NCBI GenBank assembly: GCA_963921825.1
Contig: OY997589.1
Coordinates: 74,384,523-74,448,522, forward strand
From: Erodium maritimum
Taxonomy: Eukaryota > Streptophyta > Magnoliopsida > Geraniales > Geraniaceae
Length of the DNA: 64,000 nt
Reading direction: 5' to 3'
Shown here: positions 12,016 through 23,900 of the stretch, piece after piece
How positions within the stretch are numbered: the first letter of the stretch is position 1
Layout of the letters: the number at the start of each line of letters is the position of its first letter
The notes under the pieces: model-generated
Databases searched by the model: none
What the model was told of the DNA's origin: nothing
The model's input: the letters and a program-made list of their open reading frames with translations, nothing else
Position numbers and translations under genes: made by a program

Positions 12016-12519
12016 CAAATTGAGGGATGGGTTCAGATTTCTACATCAAAACGTACCAACACTCAAACAATTGTAATACAAATACCCTAACCCATCAAAC
12101 GTAAACCGTAACCCAAATAATCGTAAACCCTAAATGCTCAAAAATTTACTTATGAAGAAGAAGAAGGAAAATAAGAAAAAGAAGACTTACCTTTCAACAT
12201 CTCATTCTTTCACAGTCAACTCCGATAGAAAGCGCCGGTAGCACCACTCGTTAGCTCCGACAGAATCGGTTCACCTTCCACGCACTCGGTGTCCACCTCT
12301 ACTTCCCGACAACGACATTGGGTTTGGTCGTTTGTCCTTTGGGCTTTATACTTAAGGAGGGGAAAATCTGATAATTCAAATAATCGTTAACTGAAATTTA
12401 ACGTCGTTGACTAATTTTAGCATAATTGAAAATTAAGGTATCATTTTGTTACGTTTTACAATTGATGGTAACTTTTTAAAAATAGATGAAAGTTGAGGGC
12501 AACTTTATGATATTATCCC
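12016..12519 (-). other. 5' flank and terminal region of the MULE
   Basis: Upstream (on the minus strand) of the transposase relic. A minus-strand splice-donor-like ATGTTGAAAG|GTAAGTC near 12,190 suggests a 5' leader intron. The last ~150 bp before 12,519 (TATCATTTTGTTACGTTTTA ... GATATTATCCC) resemble a MULE terminal repeat. No other gene is seen. Confidence 0.5.
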
Positions 12520-12549
12520 TTATAATATATATCATTTTTAACGATTAGA

Positions 12550-12965
12550 ATAAATTTAGTGTTACATAATTTTCACATGATATTAAAATATTAGAGACGT
12601 TTTCAGGTTTGGCTTTCCAAAAGAGAATTGATTTTAAACATATTTAAAAATACCCGACAAAGTAAACCGAGATTTTCCCTTCACTCTATTTAAAGACAAA
12701 ATAAATTTAGTGTTACGAATTTATACATGATAATAAAACTTTTAAGACGTTTTAACTTGTTTAGCTATTTATAAGAGAAATGAAAATATTGATCTAAACA
12801 TGTTCAATAACACCCAACAATACAAAACCAGGTTTTCTCATTGCTCTATTGAACCACATAGTCAATTTGGTGTTACTGCATTCAAACACAATATTAAGGC
12901 TTTCACGACGTTTTGCAAAACTTGTTCAACTCTTTGATACAGTTGATTTTAAACATCAAAACCAG
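12550..12965 (+). repeat. Degenerate ~150-160 bp tandem repeat upstream of SDS
   Basis: Three units start near 12550, 12701 and 12861. Each carries, in order, a TAAATTTAGTGTTAC-like start, an (A)TGATA(A/T)TAAAA segment, GACGTTTT, a TTGATTTTAAACAT-like part and CCCRACAA/ACCRAGATTTTC. The third unit is partial. The array fills the space between the MULE end and the SDS core promoter. Confidence 0.7.
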
Positions 12966-13045
12966 TCTTTAATCACATGTCGGTACAACCCGATACAAAC
13001 AGATCCGACCCGAACAATCAATCGAATCCGAAGATCCAAGCAGAC

Positions 13046-13053
13046 TATATAAA
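13046..13053 (+). promoter_or_regulatory. Probable TATA box of the SDS gene
   Basis: TATATAAA lies 178 bp upstream of the ATG at 13231, in GACTATATAAACCCATC. A start of transcription near 13,080 would give a leader of about 150 nt, which fits the CT-rich sequence that follows. Position only; no transcript evidence. Confidence 0.55.
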
Positions 13054-13230
13054 CCCATCTCCTTCCCAACGACTATAACAGGTTGCTAAACACGCGAACC
13101 AAGCTTACCTCTCAACTCTCTCATCACCAATCTACAAAACCGAATCAGAAGTTCAAAACCTTCACACTCACATGCACACGCTAGAATTCTAGATCTGAAA
13201 TTCTGTTTCTCGATCCAAAATCCTCCGTAG

Positions 13231-16200
13231 ATGAAGGCAAAACAGTCTCGAGGCAAGCGAAGCACCGCACTGGCATCACCTTCGCCGCAAATCAGGAGGA
13301 AGATCCGATCGGAGCTTCCTCGACGGAGGCTACGATCTCAGATCTCTCCGGTTCTGTCTTCGTTTCTGGACTTGAAAGATTATGGAAAATGCAAGAGCAG
13401 CGCTGCTGTATCGAAGGATTCGAGTTCGTGTTGTCGCTTTGGCGCAGCTGAAGCTTCCTGCAATTCGAACGGAGTTCCAGATGAAACGAAGAGCACGAAG
13501 AAATCCACCGCGAGGAAGAGAGACTTCGGCGAGAGTAGCGGTGTCAACGAGGAGTTCCGGAGAGTTACGCGGTCCTATTACAAGCAGAAGGAAATCGAGA
13601 GGAAACTCGAAGCGGAGGTGTCTGAATCCTCTTGCGTCGAGTCACATTCTGGAGTTGATTTTAAAGTCCGTGGAGGGGAAAGCTTGAGTTCAAAGAAGAT
13701 AAGAGAAGATGTTGAGGAAATTGAAGAAAGCGAGTGCTCTGTTGGAGTTGCGCCATCGGAGATTACTTGCGTTGAGCAGAATTACGGTGAAGTTCTGAAG
13801 TCCAGCGCTGGAGATGTGAACAAATCATCGGAAATTGAACAGAAGAATTTGATTTCGGTTATGAGCTCTGGTGTTGACTCGTGTTCTGAGATTAATTTTA
13901 CGAAATCGTTGGATAAAACGATTCAGGGAGGAGAAAACAGAGCGCGAGGAATTGAATTATCTGAGTTCTCGCGAAATTGCAATGATACAGTTTCCAACTC
14001 GGAATCCACTATAAATCAGTATGATGAGTGTTTCAAATTCGCTTCAGATCTAACTTGTACGGAAGAGTTATCGTACGGTGACGAATCTGAGTACTCAGAG
14101 ACAGCATATTCAGTGCTGAAATCGGAGATTTTCCAGGAATATTCAGACCTTGATTTCTCGTATGGCAGCTCCATTTTCACATCCGGAAGCGAATTCTCCG
14201 AGAGGTCAATCGGAGATTCAGATCCGTCACCTACATTCTCCCTATTGATCGAGTACAGACAGCAGTTCTCGAGATCAGCCTCTCCTCAACTCACCAAAAC
14301 TTCAACGCACAATGAAGATCAATTTGAAGTACGTAATTAGCATTTAGATTTTGGCTCTAGATTTTCAATTATTTTTTTCTCGCATCTTGTTTACGGCACA
14401 AATTCAATATGATTTTTTAACTTCTGTTATGGAATTCGATTCAGTTTGTGAAGCTCGAAGATGAAGAGGACGAAGAGAGCTACCAGCTGCTGAGAAACAG
14501 AGAGAAGAGAGAAGCGTTTCTCCACAACTACGGCGATGAGTTCTGGTCCACGACGGAGCACGGCCAGCTGGTGATTGAGCAACGATCAAACATGGTCCAC
14601 TGGATGGTCGAGGTGAGACGATCTTTTCTCAATCCACGTTTTTCGCACCTGTTTAATCGCCGTAGTAAATGGCCTATTTACTCTAACATTTCACTTTTTT
14701 GCTAACTGCTATGCCTTCAGTTCCGTGAGACTGTTCTGTTAGGGAGAAAACATTGAAAAGAAAACATGTTCATTTTCCGTTACAGAAGCAAATTAAAAAT
14801 ACACCGACGATTTTTCACAAACACGCTGATGAAAATGGTTTCCTTGCTTATTCCTAGTATTTATGTGATAGAGTGCCCACGCGATCTACAGGACGTAACT
14901 GATTTTCTTTTCTCCTATTGGCTCTGGACTTTCCTTTACATGGAAAACGAACACATCATAGAAGGAGGAACAAGGATATTTTTGTCTTTTTAGTTCTTTA
15001 GATACACCACTGTCAATGAATTTCGTGCAACGTACTCTACAATCTACATGACAAAATTGCCTTGTGATTTTCCATTTTCTTGTCCCGTGATCACCACAAA
15101 CAGCTCTAGACGGAATGCAAAAATATAATATGGGAGTTTTGGCATTTATATTCACAATTTAAGCTGGGTTTCTTTACTTGTGGCACAAGTAAGCTTTGTT
15201 GGTACTATAGGATGAGATGAAAATCACTCTATTAGCTTTCTTTGCTTTGCTGTTTCTATATAACAGATCTGATATGTGTAGTAGCATCGATTTGGAAGAA
15301 TTGAATTTCTTGTTTACAAATGGAGATACTCATGTGTGAATTAAACGAATACACGAATTCAGATAACCTTTACTACAAATCGTCATTAACTATATTTGTT
15401 CCGATTTACTGTGTGATAAGGTGTTTTCATTTGACATAGTGACTTTAGGTGCACTTCATTTCCTTCATTTTCATTTTGTCATGCATATTTCAGTGGTTTG
15501 TTTTCATGCATAGATGAAAGGATGTATATCATTTGTGACATATTGTCTCTGTTCTTTCTTTAATCATCTCTAGTTACGTACTGCTTGCTTTGTGAATATG
15601 CAGCAATGTTCTGCAATGGAGCTTCAGGATGAGACATTGTTCCTCGGAGTAAGCCTCCTGGACCGATTCCTAAGCAAAGGGTTCTTCAATAGCAAAAGGA
15701 GTCTTCAAATTGTTGGAATATCCTGCCTTACATTGGCCACGAGACTTGAAGAAAACCAACCCTATAACAGGTAATCAATAATCTCTTCCTTATAAATTAT
15801 CATCCTTGCCTAGTTGGATAAATAAATGGATGAACCAAACTGTCAGATATAAATGCTGAACAGCTTTTAGAACTCCTTAGTTGTGGAATATCAAAAGCTT
15901 GTATCAACAGGAGGCCTGTCATTCAAAACTTGATCACCCAAAATTGGTATTATTAACCTCTTTCTACAGTTACGATTTCAACCAAATTATCACCATGCTT
16001 GTTATTTTTTAGGAATCTCTACCTGTTGATATTGCTTAATAACCATCAACTTTATTAAAGCAATGTCTCTGGATATCATGATCAGAAAATCATAACGTGA
16101 CTTGGAATGTTCCGCTAACTGTTTGTCTTCTAATGACATTTCAGGATTCAGAAAAAAAGTTTCTACTTGGGGAACAATGTGTACAAGAGATGTGAAGTGG

Positions 16201-16920
16201 TGGCCATGGAGTGGCTGGTGCAGGAGGTCCTCAACTTCCAGTGTTGCTTTCCAACCATCCATAACTTTTTGTGGTATGCCCTCTTTGTGCTTTGAGATCT
16301 TGGTCTGTAAGACTTCAAACTATTTTCCTCTCTAACATTCTACGGTATACTTTTTTTTAATCTTTGCTTACTAATGGGCTTGGAAATAACATAGGTTTTA
16401 CCTGAAAGCTGCAAGAGCTGATGCAAAGGTGGAGCAAAATGCAAAGTACCTAGCTGTTCTGTTCCTCTCAGAGACTGAACAGTTTCTGTACCAGCCCTCA
16501 GCAATAGCAGCTTCTGTTGTCATGCTTGCTTCTTCAGCAGTAAATGAAACTGCGTCCAAACGAGTTATGGAGGTACAGATTCTTCTCAACACAAGAACTT
16601 CAACTTAGTTTGCACTGATCCTCATTTCAATCATTCCATTCAAAACTATACACCTTAGTATTTTATATTCATCAGCTTTTTCAAAATAAATACAAATCGC
16701 CTCTCAAGTCAATTTGATGACCATTTTGCAGACTCATGTTAGAACAAGCAAAGATGATCTATCTGAATGTGCCAAGGTAGAGAAATTTAATCAGTTATTT
16801 ATATGATTTCATCTTCCTACAATATTTTTTGCATTATCTACACTACTTATCCAGCTGAAACCAAGTATTACATGTTGATTGTAACAGAGCTTGAGATGGT
16901 TGCTAAAGTACATATACTAG
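13231..16920 (+). CDS. SDS: Meiosis-specific cyclin SDS (SOLO DANCERS)
   Basis: Predicted exons: 13231-14328, 14445-14612, 15604-15770, 16145-16273, 16395-16572, 16732-16776 and 16888-16920. All borders are GT-AG and the reading frame stays open to TAG, giving 605 aa. Residues 1-366 are Ser/Glu-rich and low in conservation; the cyclin boxes follow. The N-box has [50 protein letters not shown] and [12 protein letters not shown]. The C-box has [49 protein letters not shown]. This order and wording match Arabidopsis SDS, a cyclin-like protein needed for interhomolog recombination and DMC1 function in prophase I, acting with a CDK in the nucleus of meiocytes. SDS in Arabidopsis is of similar size (just under 600 aa). 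The final exon adds only ten residues. The gene has a TATA box and an upstream tandem repeat next to an old MULE. I see no damage. Confidence 0.93.
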
Positions 16921-17275
16921 CAATCCACAAAGGGTAGATGGACATCATTTTTGTATTGCTTTTCACAACCTCGTCAAAACGACACGAGGAAGAAGAAGAT
17001 CAAAGGAACCTCTCTTAAGCCTGATAGATCAATAGGTAGGTGGAAAATACATAATATAGCAGCTATATTTTTCTTACACTGCAATAGAATGATTCAGTTG
17101 ATCTAGTATTAACTTGTCCATACAAGATGGGTTCTGTACTTTTGTTGTCTAGTAACTTGGTGCCCAGACACAAGCCATACTCAGAATATTATATGTTGAT
17201 ACAATACATATATACCTTGCTATTTGTATGCAAAACTACCTATGATTCAATCATTTGGAAGATGCTTTCCTTCTT
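16921..17275. other. Spacer between two convergent genes
   Basis: 355 bp between the SDS stop codon and the stop codon of the BPA1-like gene on the other strand. It should hold both 3' untranslated regions. No further gene is seen. Confidence 0.6.
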
Positions 17276-20200
17276 TCAACTTTTTTCGTTGGCCTTTGCT
17301 TTTTCGGGAGCTTTCTCCTGCTCGGCCTTTTCAACCTTCTCTTTGGCCTTGGCACTCATGTCCTCAGCCGCCTTTGCAACAGCGCTACAAGCATTTGAAA
17401 CGGATGCCGCTCCCGTCATCACGTAACTGTTGCTCATTATAGCAGTCCCAGCATTACTCGCCTTCTCCTCGGCAACTTCATAAGCATGTTTCGTTTTCTC
17501 TGACACCTGGTATTTCTGATCCGCCTCTCTGGCCTTCTCATTCGCTGCAATCCGTGCACTAGTTGCCTTCTCCTCGGCAACTTGATAGGCTTGTTTTGTC
17601 TTCTCGGACACCTGGTATTTCTGATCCACCTCTCTAGCCTTCTCACTGAAACCTGTCTTATGGTCAATGGAAACAGCTCTGTCCGATGCTTTGGATCTCA
17701 CTTGATGTTGCTCGTCAAAGTCTTTTGCCTTCTTGAGGGCATCCTTCCCCAAGACGAATCCCCCCGCGAGCATGCTGGTCACCACATCTTCGGCCTTGTG
17801 GACCGAGGAAGGTGGATTTTTCTCCTTCAAGATGGAAAATATAAAACAACAATATAGTAAGTACTAAGTAGTAGTATTGCACCTTTCAAAAAAAAAAGTA
17901 GTAGTATTGCACTCGTTTGGAACACAAAGTATTGAGCAATATCATTAGGTTCTGTGCATACCCATGTTTCTAAAAATGGGAACAAACATTAACAAAGTCA
18001 TATCTAGAAAAAGAAACCTAGGATAAGATGAAGTTTATTAGTTCATGCCTTGGATAGATGAGTATAAAAAAATGCACCTATTTTAGTTTACACAGAGGGT
18101 ACAGACTCCGATATTACGCTTCACAGTTGAAACTGCAAATTTGTTCCAGACAAATGCCACTTATATCATAAGAGTATAGTCTATATCAAATATGCCACGT
18201 TCCAGGAGTGCCCGTTTTAGCAAACTATGAGGATTAATTAGTTAACGCTTCACTTTCCCCCATGCCCCATGTCATGTCCTTCACAAGATACTCGACTAAT
18301 AATACACTTCCTTGAAAGGAACGTAAAAACTTGCTTTGGAACTTCCATTTTAAGAAAGTAATATGTTTATTTCAGAACAGAGAGAGTGACAGACGAGATG
18401 TATCCATCTATAAATGAGATATACAACTTACTGAATCTAGTGGAGGGGCATCAGGAGGCAGCCTGTAATCCTCCACAGGTGTAATAATGACATTAAGGTT
18501 AGATAGAGTGGCACCCTGAAGCAATAAATAAATAAGTACTAAGAACACACTCTTATTCTTAAGTCCAGTTATATAAAATATAAAATTGCAGGTCATGAAG
18601 CTTAATTATGAAAATCCACTTGTAATAGATACGATAAACACCTTATTCAAAATGACAGAAGCAATCTGATTATTCATACATTTATCTCTTGTTTAAATCA
18701 TTGATCATCTTATAATGTTCTTCCCAAGCATGAACAAGATATTGGTCTGTATATGAAGGAACATACCGATAGACATAAAGCGGTCTGTGCTCTTTGTGGA
18801 TCCTTGTAGGTAACTAAGGCAAGCTGAGTTGTGTCACTTTCCCTGCAAAACCATATTTACTTACACTGAGTCGTACCACTGAACCGATTGCCACAAAGTT
18901 AAAAGAGTAGTTACCTTTGCATTTCAACATGGTGAATGTCCCCGGAGAAGGAAAGGAATTCCTTTATCTCCACCTTATCTGTTTTTATTGATATGTTGCT
19001 AACCTTAACTGTTCTGACCTGTAAGGAGGATGAAAAGTATTATTGTGTCGAAATTTGTATGACTATCTGTACTAATTGAAAGCTTTCAAGACAACTTGGT
19101 GCACATCCTATCCACTTCTGATATTTTATCTTTATGGAAAAGCATATCCATATCAGTTTATGTCAAGCTCGTTATGATCAACCCCACTGTTATAATACGA
19201 ATATTATTCTAACAGCTATTATCCTTACAATGGTCGAACTGTTTTGTGACTCAGATTTTGCTCCATCAGTTGGTTTAGAGGATGATTCATTATTCTTAGC
19301 CTCCTGCACAAGAAACACTCAACTAAGTATTCATTGAGAAAGATAAGCAATACACAGTAGCTTCTTTTGAAGCTCTATGATAAATATATTTTATCTTCAA
19401 GTTTAGCGGTATAGAAGGTAGAGAAGAACTAGGTAAATGTTACAGAGGATTGTGTATTGTTGTGCATTTCTACCAACTAAGCTCCATGCACCCAACCTCT
19501 CATCGTCTTAATTTTCACAAGGAAATCAATTCAACAAATTGCATGCAACTTTATAGAACATGACCTTGGAGCTAATTTACACAAGTTGATAAGCAAGCAT
19601 CTTAGTGTACCGTTTCTCACTCTTTCATACACGCATACGAATGTAATCTAAAGCATATAAGCCTAACCCAATAAAAGAACATCAATGGATGTTTAGTTTA
19701 GAAACTAATTATAACCCTTGTCTCATAGATTATTCCTTCACTTTTGCTAAACGAACCTAACTTGGAATGTTTTAGACTTGAAATGAATTTTCACAAGGTA
19801 TTGATTAAAGCACAAGATGCTTATCAAGTAGTGTATGGATTCATATCTTTTCGACGTGGGACTGTAACTCGTCCCTCCCATACCCACTCGAGTGAGAAGA
19901 TCCACATCATGTGGAACTCTATGTTAAAGTCAGGCCCACCTAAAATGGAGGGATTTTTTTAAGCCTCTAGGGTTGAGTATATATATATAGCATAGCTTGC
20001 AAAACCATATATCTTGGGTCCTTACAGTACCATCTCTTCTCTTCAGATACACATGACATTGCTGTAATTATTCTGTTGCACTAATAGTTTCTGATCATTT
20101 GATTGATGCAATAATAAATCAATACTGGTAAAAATGAATTCTCAGAAGCCAAGCAAGAAAATTCCCATGAACACCCAGAAGAGATCATGAGAAATTAAGA

Positions 20201-20310
20201 AAATGATAAAAGAACAATCCACCCGAATCAGTTCCAGAAACCACCAAAATAGTTCAAAGCCATGAACATTTCACAAGGAAAACCTAGAAAATATGGATAC
20301 TCACCGACAT
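17276..20310 (-). CDS. BPA1-like protein (binding partner of ACD11), RRM plus Lys/Ala/Glu-rich tail
   Basis: Minus-strand exons, in order of translation: 20310-20305 (ATG TCG only), 19303-19229, 19018-18915, 18842-18767, 18515-18432 and 17824-17276. All borders are GT-AG, the sum is 894 bp and the product 297 aa. After an acidic/Ser N-terminus comes one RRM (about residues 28-105): VRTVKVSNISIKTDKVEI, FLSFSGDIHHVEMQ, TQLALVTYKDPQ, LCLSGATLSNLNVIITP. A conserved KAEDVVTSMLAGGFVLGKDA block follows, then two copies of a ~31-residue unit with KARE(V/A)DQKYQVSEKTK, then AIMSNSYVMTGAASVSNACS and a Lys/Glu-rich end. This is the layout of the Arabidopsis BPA1/BPL family, some members of which bind the sphingolipid-transfer protein ACD11 and restrain cell death. 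Role by family only. The 1-kb intron after the first coding exon contains no recognised element. Convergent with SDS. Confidence 0.88.
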
Positions 20311-20585
20311 TTAATGATAGAAAATGGATTGTGGAAGACAAAAGAACAAATGAAGCGGTAATGGAGATTGTGGGATGATAAATGCTGGTTTTAGGGAAGA
20401 AAAAAAATGTGTATTTTATTCGATGACAGTTATGTGATATATCCGAAATGCACTGGCCTCCTTTGATTAGCATGTTTTGGGGGCGATGGCTAGAGTTACC
20501 CGTGTCTGAACCTTTGATTTTGTAGTAAAATTTTAAGTTGCCTTAATAATTTGTAAGTTATCTTCAAGCGTCGTTATATTAGGAA

Positions 20586-20927
20586 TGGATAATTGTCCAA
20601 AACTATCCTAAAGTTTCGTCTACAAACGAGTTGATGCACAAAATTTTGTTCATGATGTGTGGCTACTTTGAAGTTTTGTCCACGCTTTTGTGGGTGCATT
20701 GAAGTTTTGCCCACGCTTTTATGGGTGCATTGAAGTTTTGTCCACGCTTCCATTCAATCCGAGAAGCACTTCCCAAAGGCCCCAGACCATCATTCTAAAC
20801 ATCCCTATTACGTCAAAACTAAAAAAGTCGTGGACAAAACTACAGGGTAGCCGCACAGTGTAGACGAAACTTTGTGCATCAACTCGTTTGTGGACGAAAC
20901 TTTAGGGTAGTTTTAGACAATTATCCC
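20586..20927. mobile_element. Mutator-type MITE, 342 bp
   Basis: Perfect 9-bp target duplications TATTAGGAA flank it (20577-20585 and 20928-20936). Long terminal inverted repeats of over 60 bp begin TGGATAATTGTCC on the left and GGGATAATTGTCT on the right read inward, followed on both sides by AAAACTA(T/C)CCTAAAGTTTCG and ACAAACGAGTTGATGCACAA. Nine-base target sites with long inverted ends are the mark of the Mutator superfamily. There is no coding capacity. The centre contains three copies of a ~31-bp unit, GAAGTTTTGTCCACGCTTTT plus GTGGGTGCATT. Confidence 0.9.
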
Positions 20928-20936
20928 TATTAGGAA

Positions 20937-23900
20937 TAAGTGTTGATTGTCAAAAGTTGTCTTAAAATACTGTCTACAAACCAGGTTTATTGGAAGGACA
21001 AGAATGACTCTAACGGTAAAAGGAGACCGATTCCGATCACTATGGACCTTTCTGATAGCTCCTTGTAGCCCTCGATCCGAATCACAGAGATTAAGATCAA
21101 ATTTGCAGGCATGGACGATGATGGAAACCGGTGGCGTCTCCTCTGAAGTGCCGACAACAACTGGTAGAAAATCAGCGACGACGTTGTATTACCGTGGTTC
21201 AAGAATATGAGCCCTTGTTGGCCTCAACAAACAGGCGAGGTTTGCTACGCATCCTCGCTAGTTCCAATGACTACTAGATGGGAGAGTGGAATGCTATTGA
21301 GGAGATACGTCCCATTCTAATGGGATCTGACACAACCCAATCTCAAGCCTCGTCTTCTTCCTGGGGACCTCCTCGGCTACTTGGCGTCATCCTCACCTCC
21401 TCCCAAGGTTCTCCATCGAGGGATCAACATGTGTTTCAGGCAACAAAAGTACACTCAAGTTGTTAGCAACTGTGCTCTTTCTGTTGATCGGGTTGTAGGC
21501 GTTGCAGACGCTAGTCCGGCATCACAAGCCCTTGCTAGCGTTATTGGGATATCTCACTCCCAGTGCCACTTTCTTCCATCAAAGATGATCTTATCAATAT
21601 TGACCTGACTCATTATATCATCAAAAGCTTTGGCAATAGCGTTTTCATGCTCTCATCTTCCTTGGAAGGGGAAAATTGGTCTGATCTTTCTCCTTTGTTT
21701 GATATAGTGCGATCCACGGTCACCTTCTAACTTAGTCTGTCCTCTTTCAATGATGCTCAATCTCGAGCCTTCCCGTCCAAGGCTGGAACTCTGAAACGTT
21801 CGAAGCCATTGGCTGTGCTCTAGGCTCTGTTTTACAAATTATCAGGGTGGATTTTGAAGGACTCTTCATTCTCTTCCATAATTCAGATCGTCTATCCTCC
21901 AAGACGCTGGCCTTGGAATTGAGAGATACCACTCCATTGATTCGGGTCGATTCGATCATGGTTGACAAAGTGCCCCGTTCGATTTCTTCTACAGGGCTAT
22001 CTTCTCTCTCACCAGAAACCGAAGCTCCGACGAATATCAACTCTCCCGAGAAATCAGTAGATTCGGATCATTTTTGAAATTCAATTGGCGATTCTCCAAG
22101 GATTGATCGATCTCCTATATCTAATCAAGGATTCGAGGATTTTGAGGCCTCCTTTCTAGGATCTCTTCCCTCACAAATTTGTGACTCATCTTTAGGCCTC
22201 TCTACTATCCAAGTCTTTAAAAAGCCAATAACCTCAAAGGGTCATGCATTGCGTGCGTCGCAAGTAAGCGCTTCCAAACCTATTTCTGATTGATCTCAGC
22301 CTAAATAGCGTTCTTTCAGGGTTTCAGGCCCTTATAAAAAACACTCTCCGGATAGTCTAAGGAAAGTTAAGGATGATGCCTAATCATATGTGAAGAAAGT
22401 AGGCCAAAAAGCTTTTGCGAAGGGAGCAGATATTAGAGAACAATTTGAAAACCTCGTCGCGAGGAGGCTGAATTTTTAAATCATGTCGTTGATTGTAGTG
22501 GGGGAATGTCTCCCCCCCCCCCCTTCCCCTTCCCCTTCCCCTTCCCTTTCTTCCTTTGTCTAAACTTTCCTGACTCATGAACTCTCGTGGAATTTGAGAG
22601 GAGCTAACTCCTCCTAGAAGAGGAGAGATTTCAAGCGTGTTTTGCTTTCTATCAGTCTTGATTTTGTGTTGCTTCAAGAAAATAAAATCAAAGACGTCTC
22701 TTCTTCCTTTCTTCGTGATTGTGGCTTTTTCAATGATTGGGGTTATTTTTTTATACCCTCTGATGGCACTTCGGGAGGTGTTCTCTCAGCTTGAAAGGAA
22801 TCAAACTTTCTTATATCTACCTCCAAACCCATTGGCAATGCTCTCCTCTGGTCGGGGATTTTTCTCCCTTCCTCTTTGAACATTTATGTTGTTAATGTTT
22901 ATGGTCCCTCATCATTGTCTGGTCGTTGTACTCTTTGGGATTTGCTATTACTTGAGCATCCTCTACTAAGTGATAATACGGTTGTGGAGGAGATTTTTAC
23001 TCCGTCCTTGTTGTTGAGGAACGTCAAAATTGCTCGACTATTGGCTCGGATTGTTATGTTTTTTATGATTTTATGCAGGGTATGGATATGATCGATCTGC
23101 ACATGACGGGTGCCAATTATACTCGATATGGCGGTGGATCCAAAGCCTCTCGGCTGGATCGTTTCCTCGTCTCCCATCGGGTTCTTGTGAGCTTTGATTC
23201 TCTAGTTCAACGGGGTCTCCCTCGATTTCTCTTGGACCACCGCCCCATCTTATTGTAGTCGGCTTCAGTGAACTAGGGACCAAATCTTGCGCACTTCATT
23301 AACGCCTGGACAGAGCACGAGTTCTTCAAGTCAGACGTCCATTCATACTGGAATTCATATTCTTGTCAAGTTTCAGCCTCTTATTGCCTCTGCTACAAGC
23401 TCAAGAAGTTGCGGATTGATTTGCAGTGCTAGAATAGGGAGGTCTTTGGTATAATGGACATGGAAGTTGAATGTTTGGCAACTGACATTGATCGGCTAGA
23501 TGGTTTATTGGATGATCGTGACCTTACTGATGCATAATGCATTAACCGATCTCTACTCCAGGTTGATTTAATTCGCAAGAAATGTTCTCTGGCTCATTTT
23601 TGGAGCCAAAAAGCTCGTCTGAAGTGGAATAGAAAGGAGACACTTGTTCTATATTTTTTCACAAAATTGCAAATCTCAGAGTAGCCAGAAATCGTATTAA
23701 TCAAGTTCAAGTTGGAGATTCTCTGCTCTTCGATCTTGCATCGATCAAAGCACTTGTAGTAGAACACTTTCAACAACGATTTTCTAGCCCTCAATTTGCT
23801 CGTCTGCCTCTGCAACACCTTCCATTTGCTGGTTGACCTCTTTCCAATCCTCATTTTTGGAGGGGCCATTCTCTGAGGATGAAATTTTCGCTGTTGTGAA

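Larger units (their letters stand above)
1851..12519 (-). mobile_element. Mutator-like DNA transposon (MULE), old and interrupted
   Basis: The element is defined by its minus-strand transposase relic (1851-12015) and a 5' flank ending near 12519, where the sequence reads AACTTTATGATATTATCCC. That looks like the outer edge of a MULE terminal inverted repeat. The matching left end was not found; it may lie outside the window, be too diverged, or have been displaced by the LTR at 1-245. The element received two Ty3-type insertions (3196-6202 and 6256-9917) inside one intron of its transposase gene, so it is older than both. Confidence 0.75.

Noticed and set aside
13382-13687. Second open frame overlapping SDS exon 1
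   Set aside because: Shadow of the SDS frame in GC-rich exon sequence, no motif.
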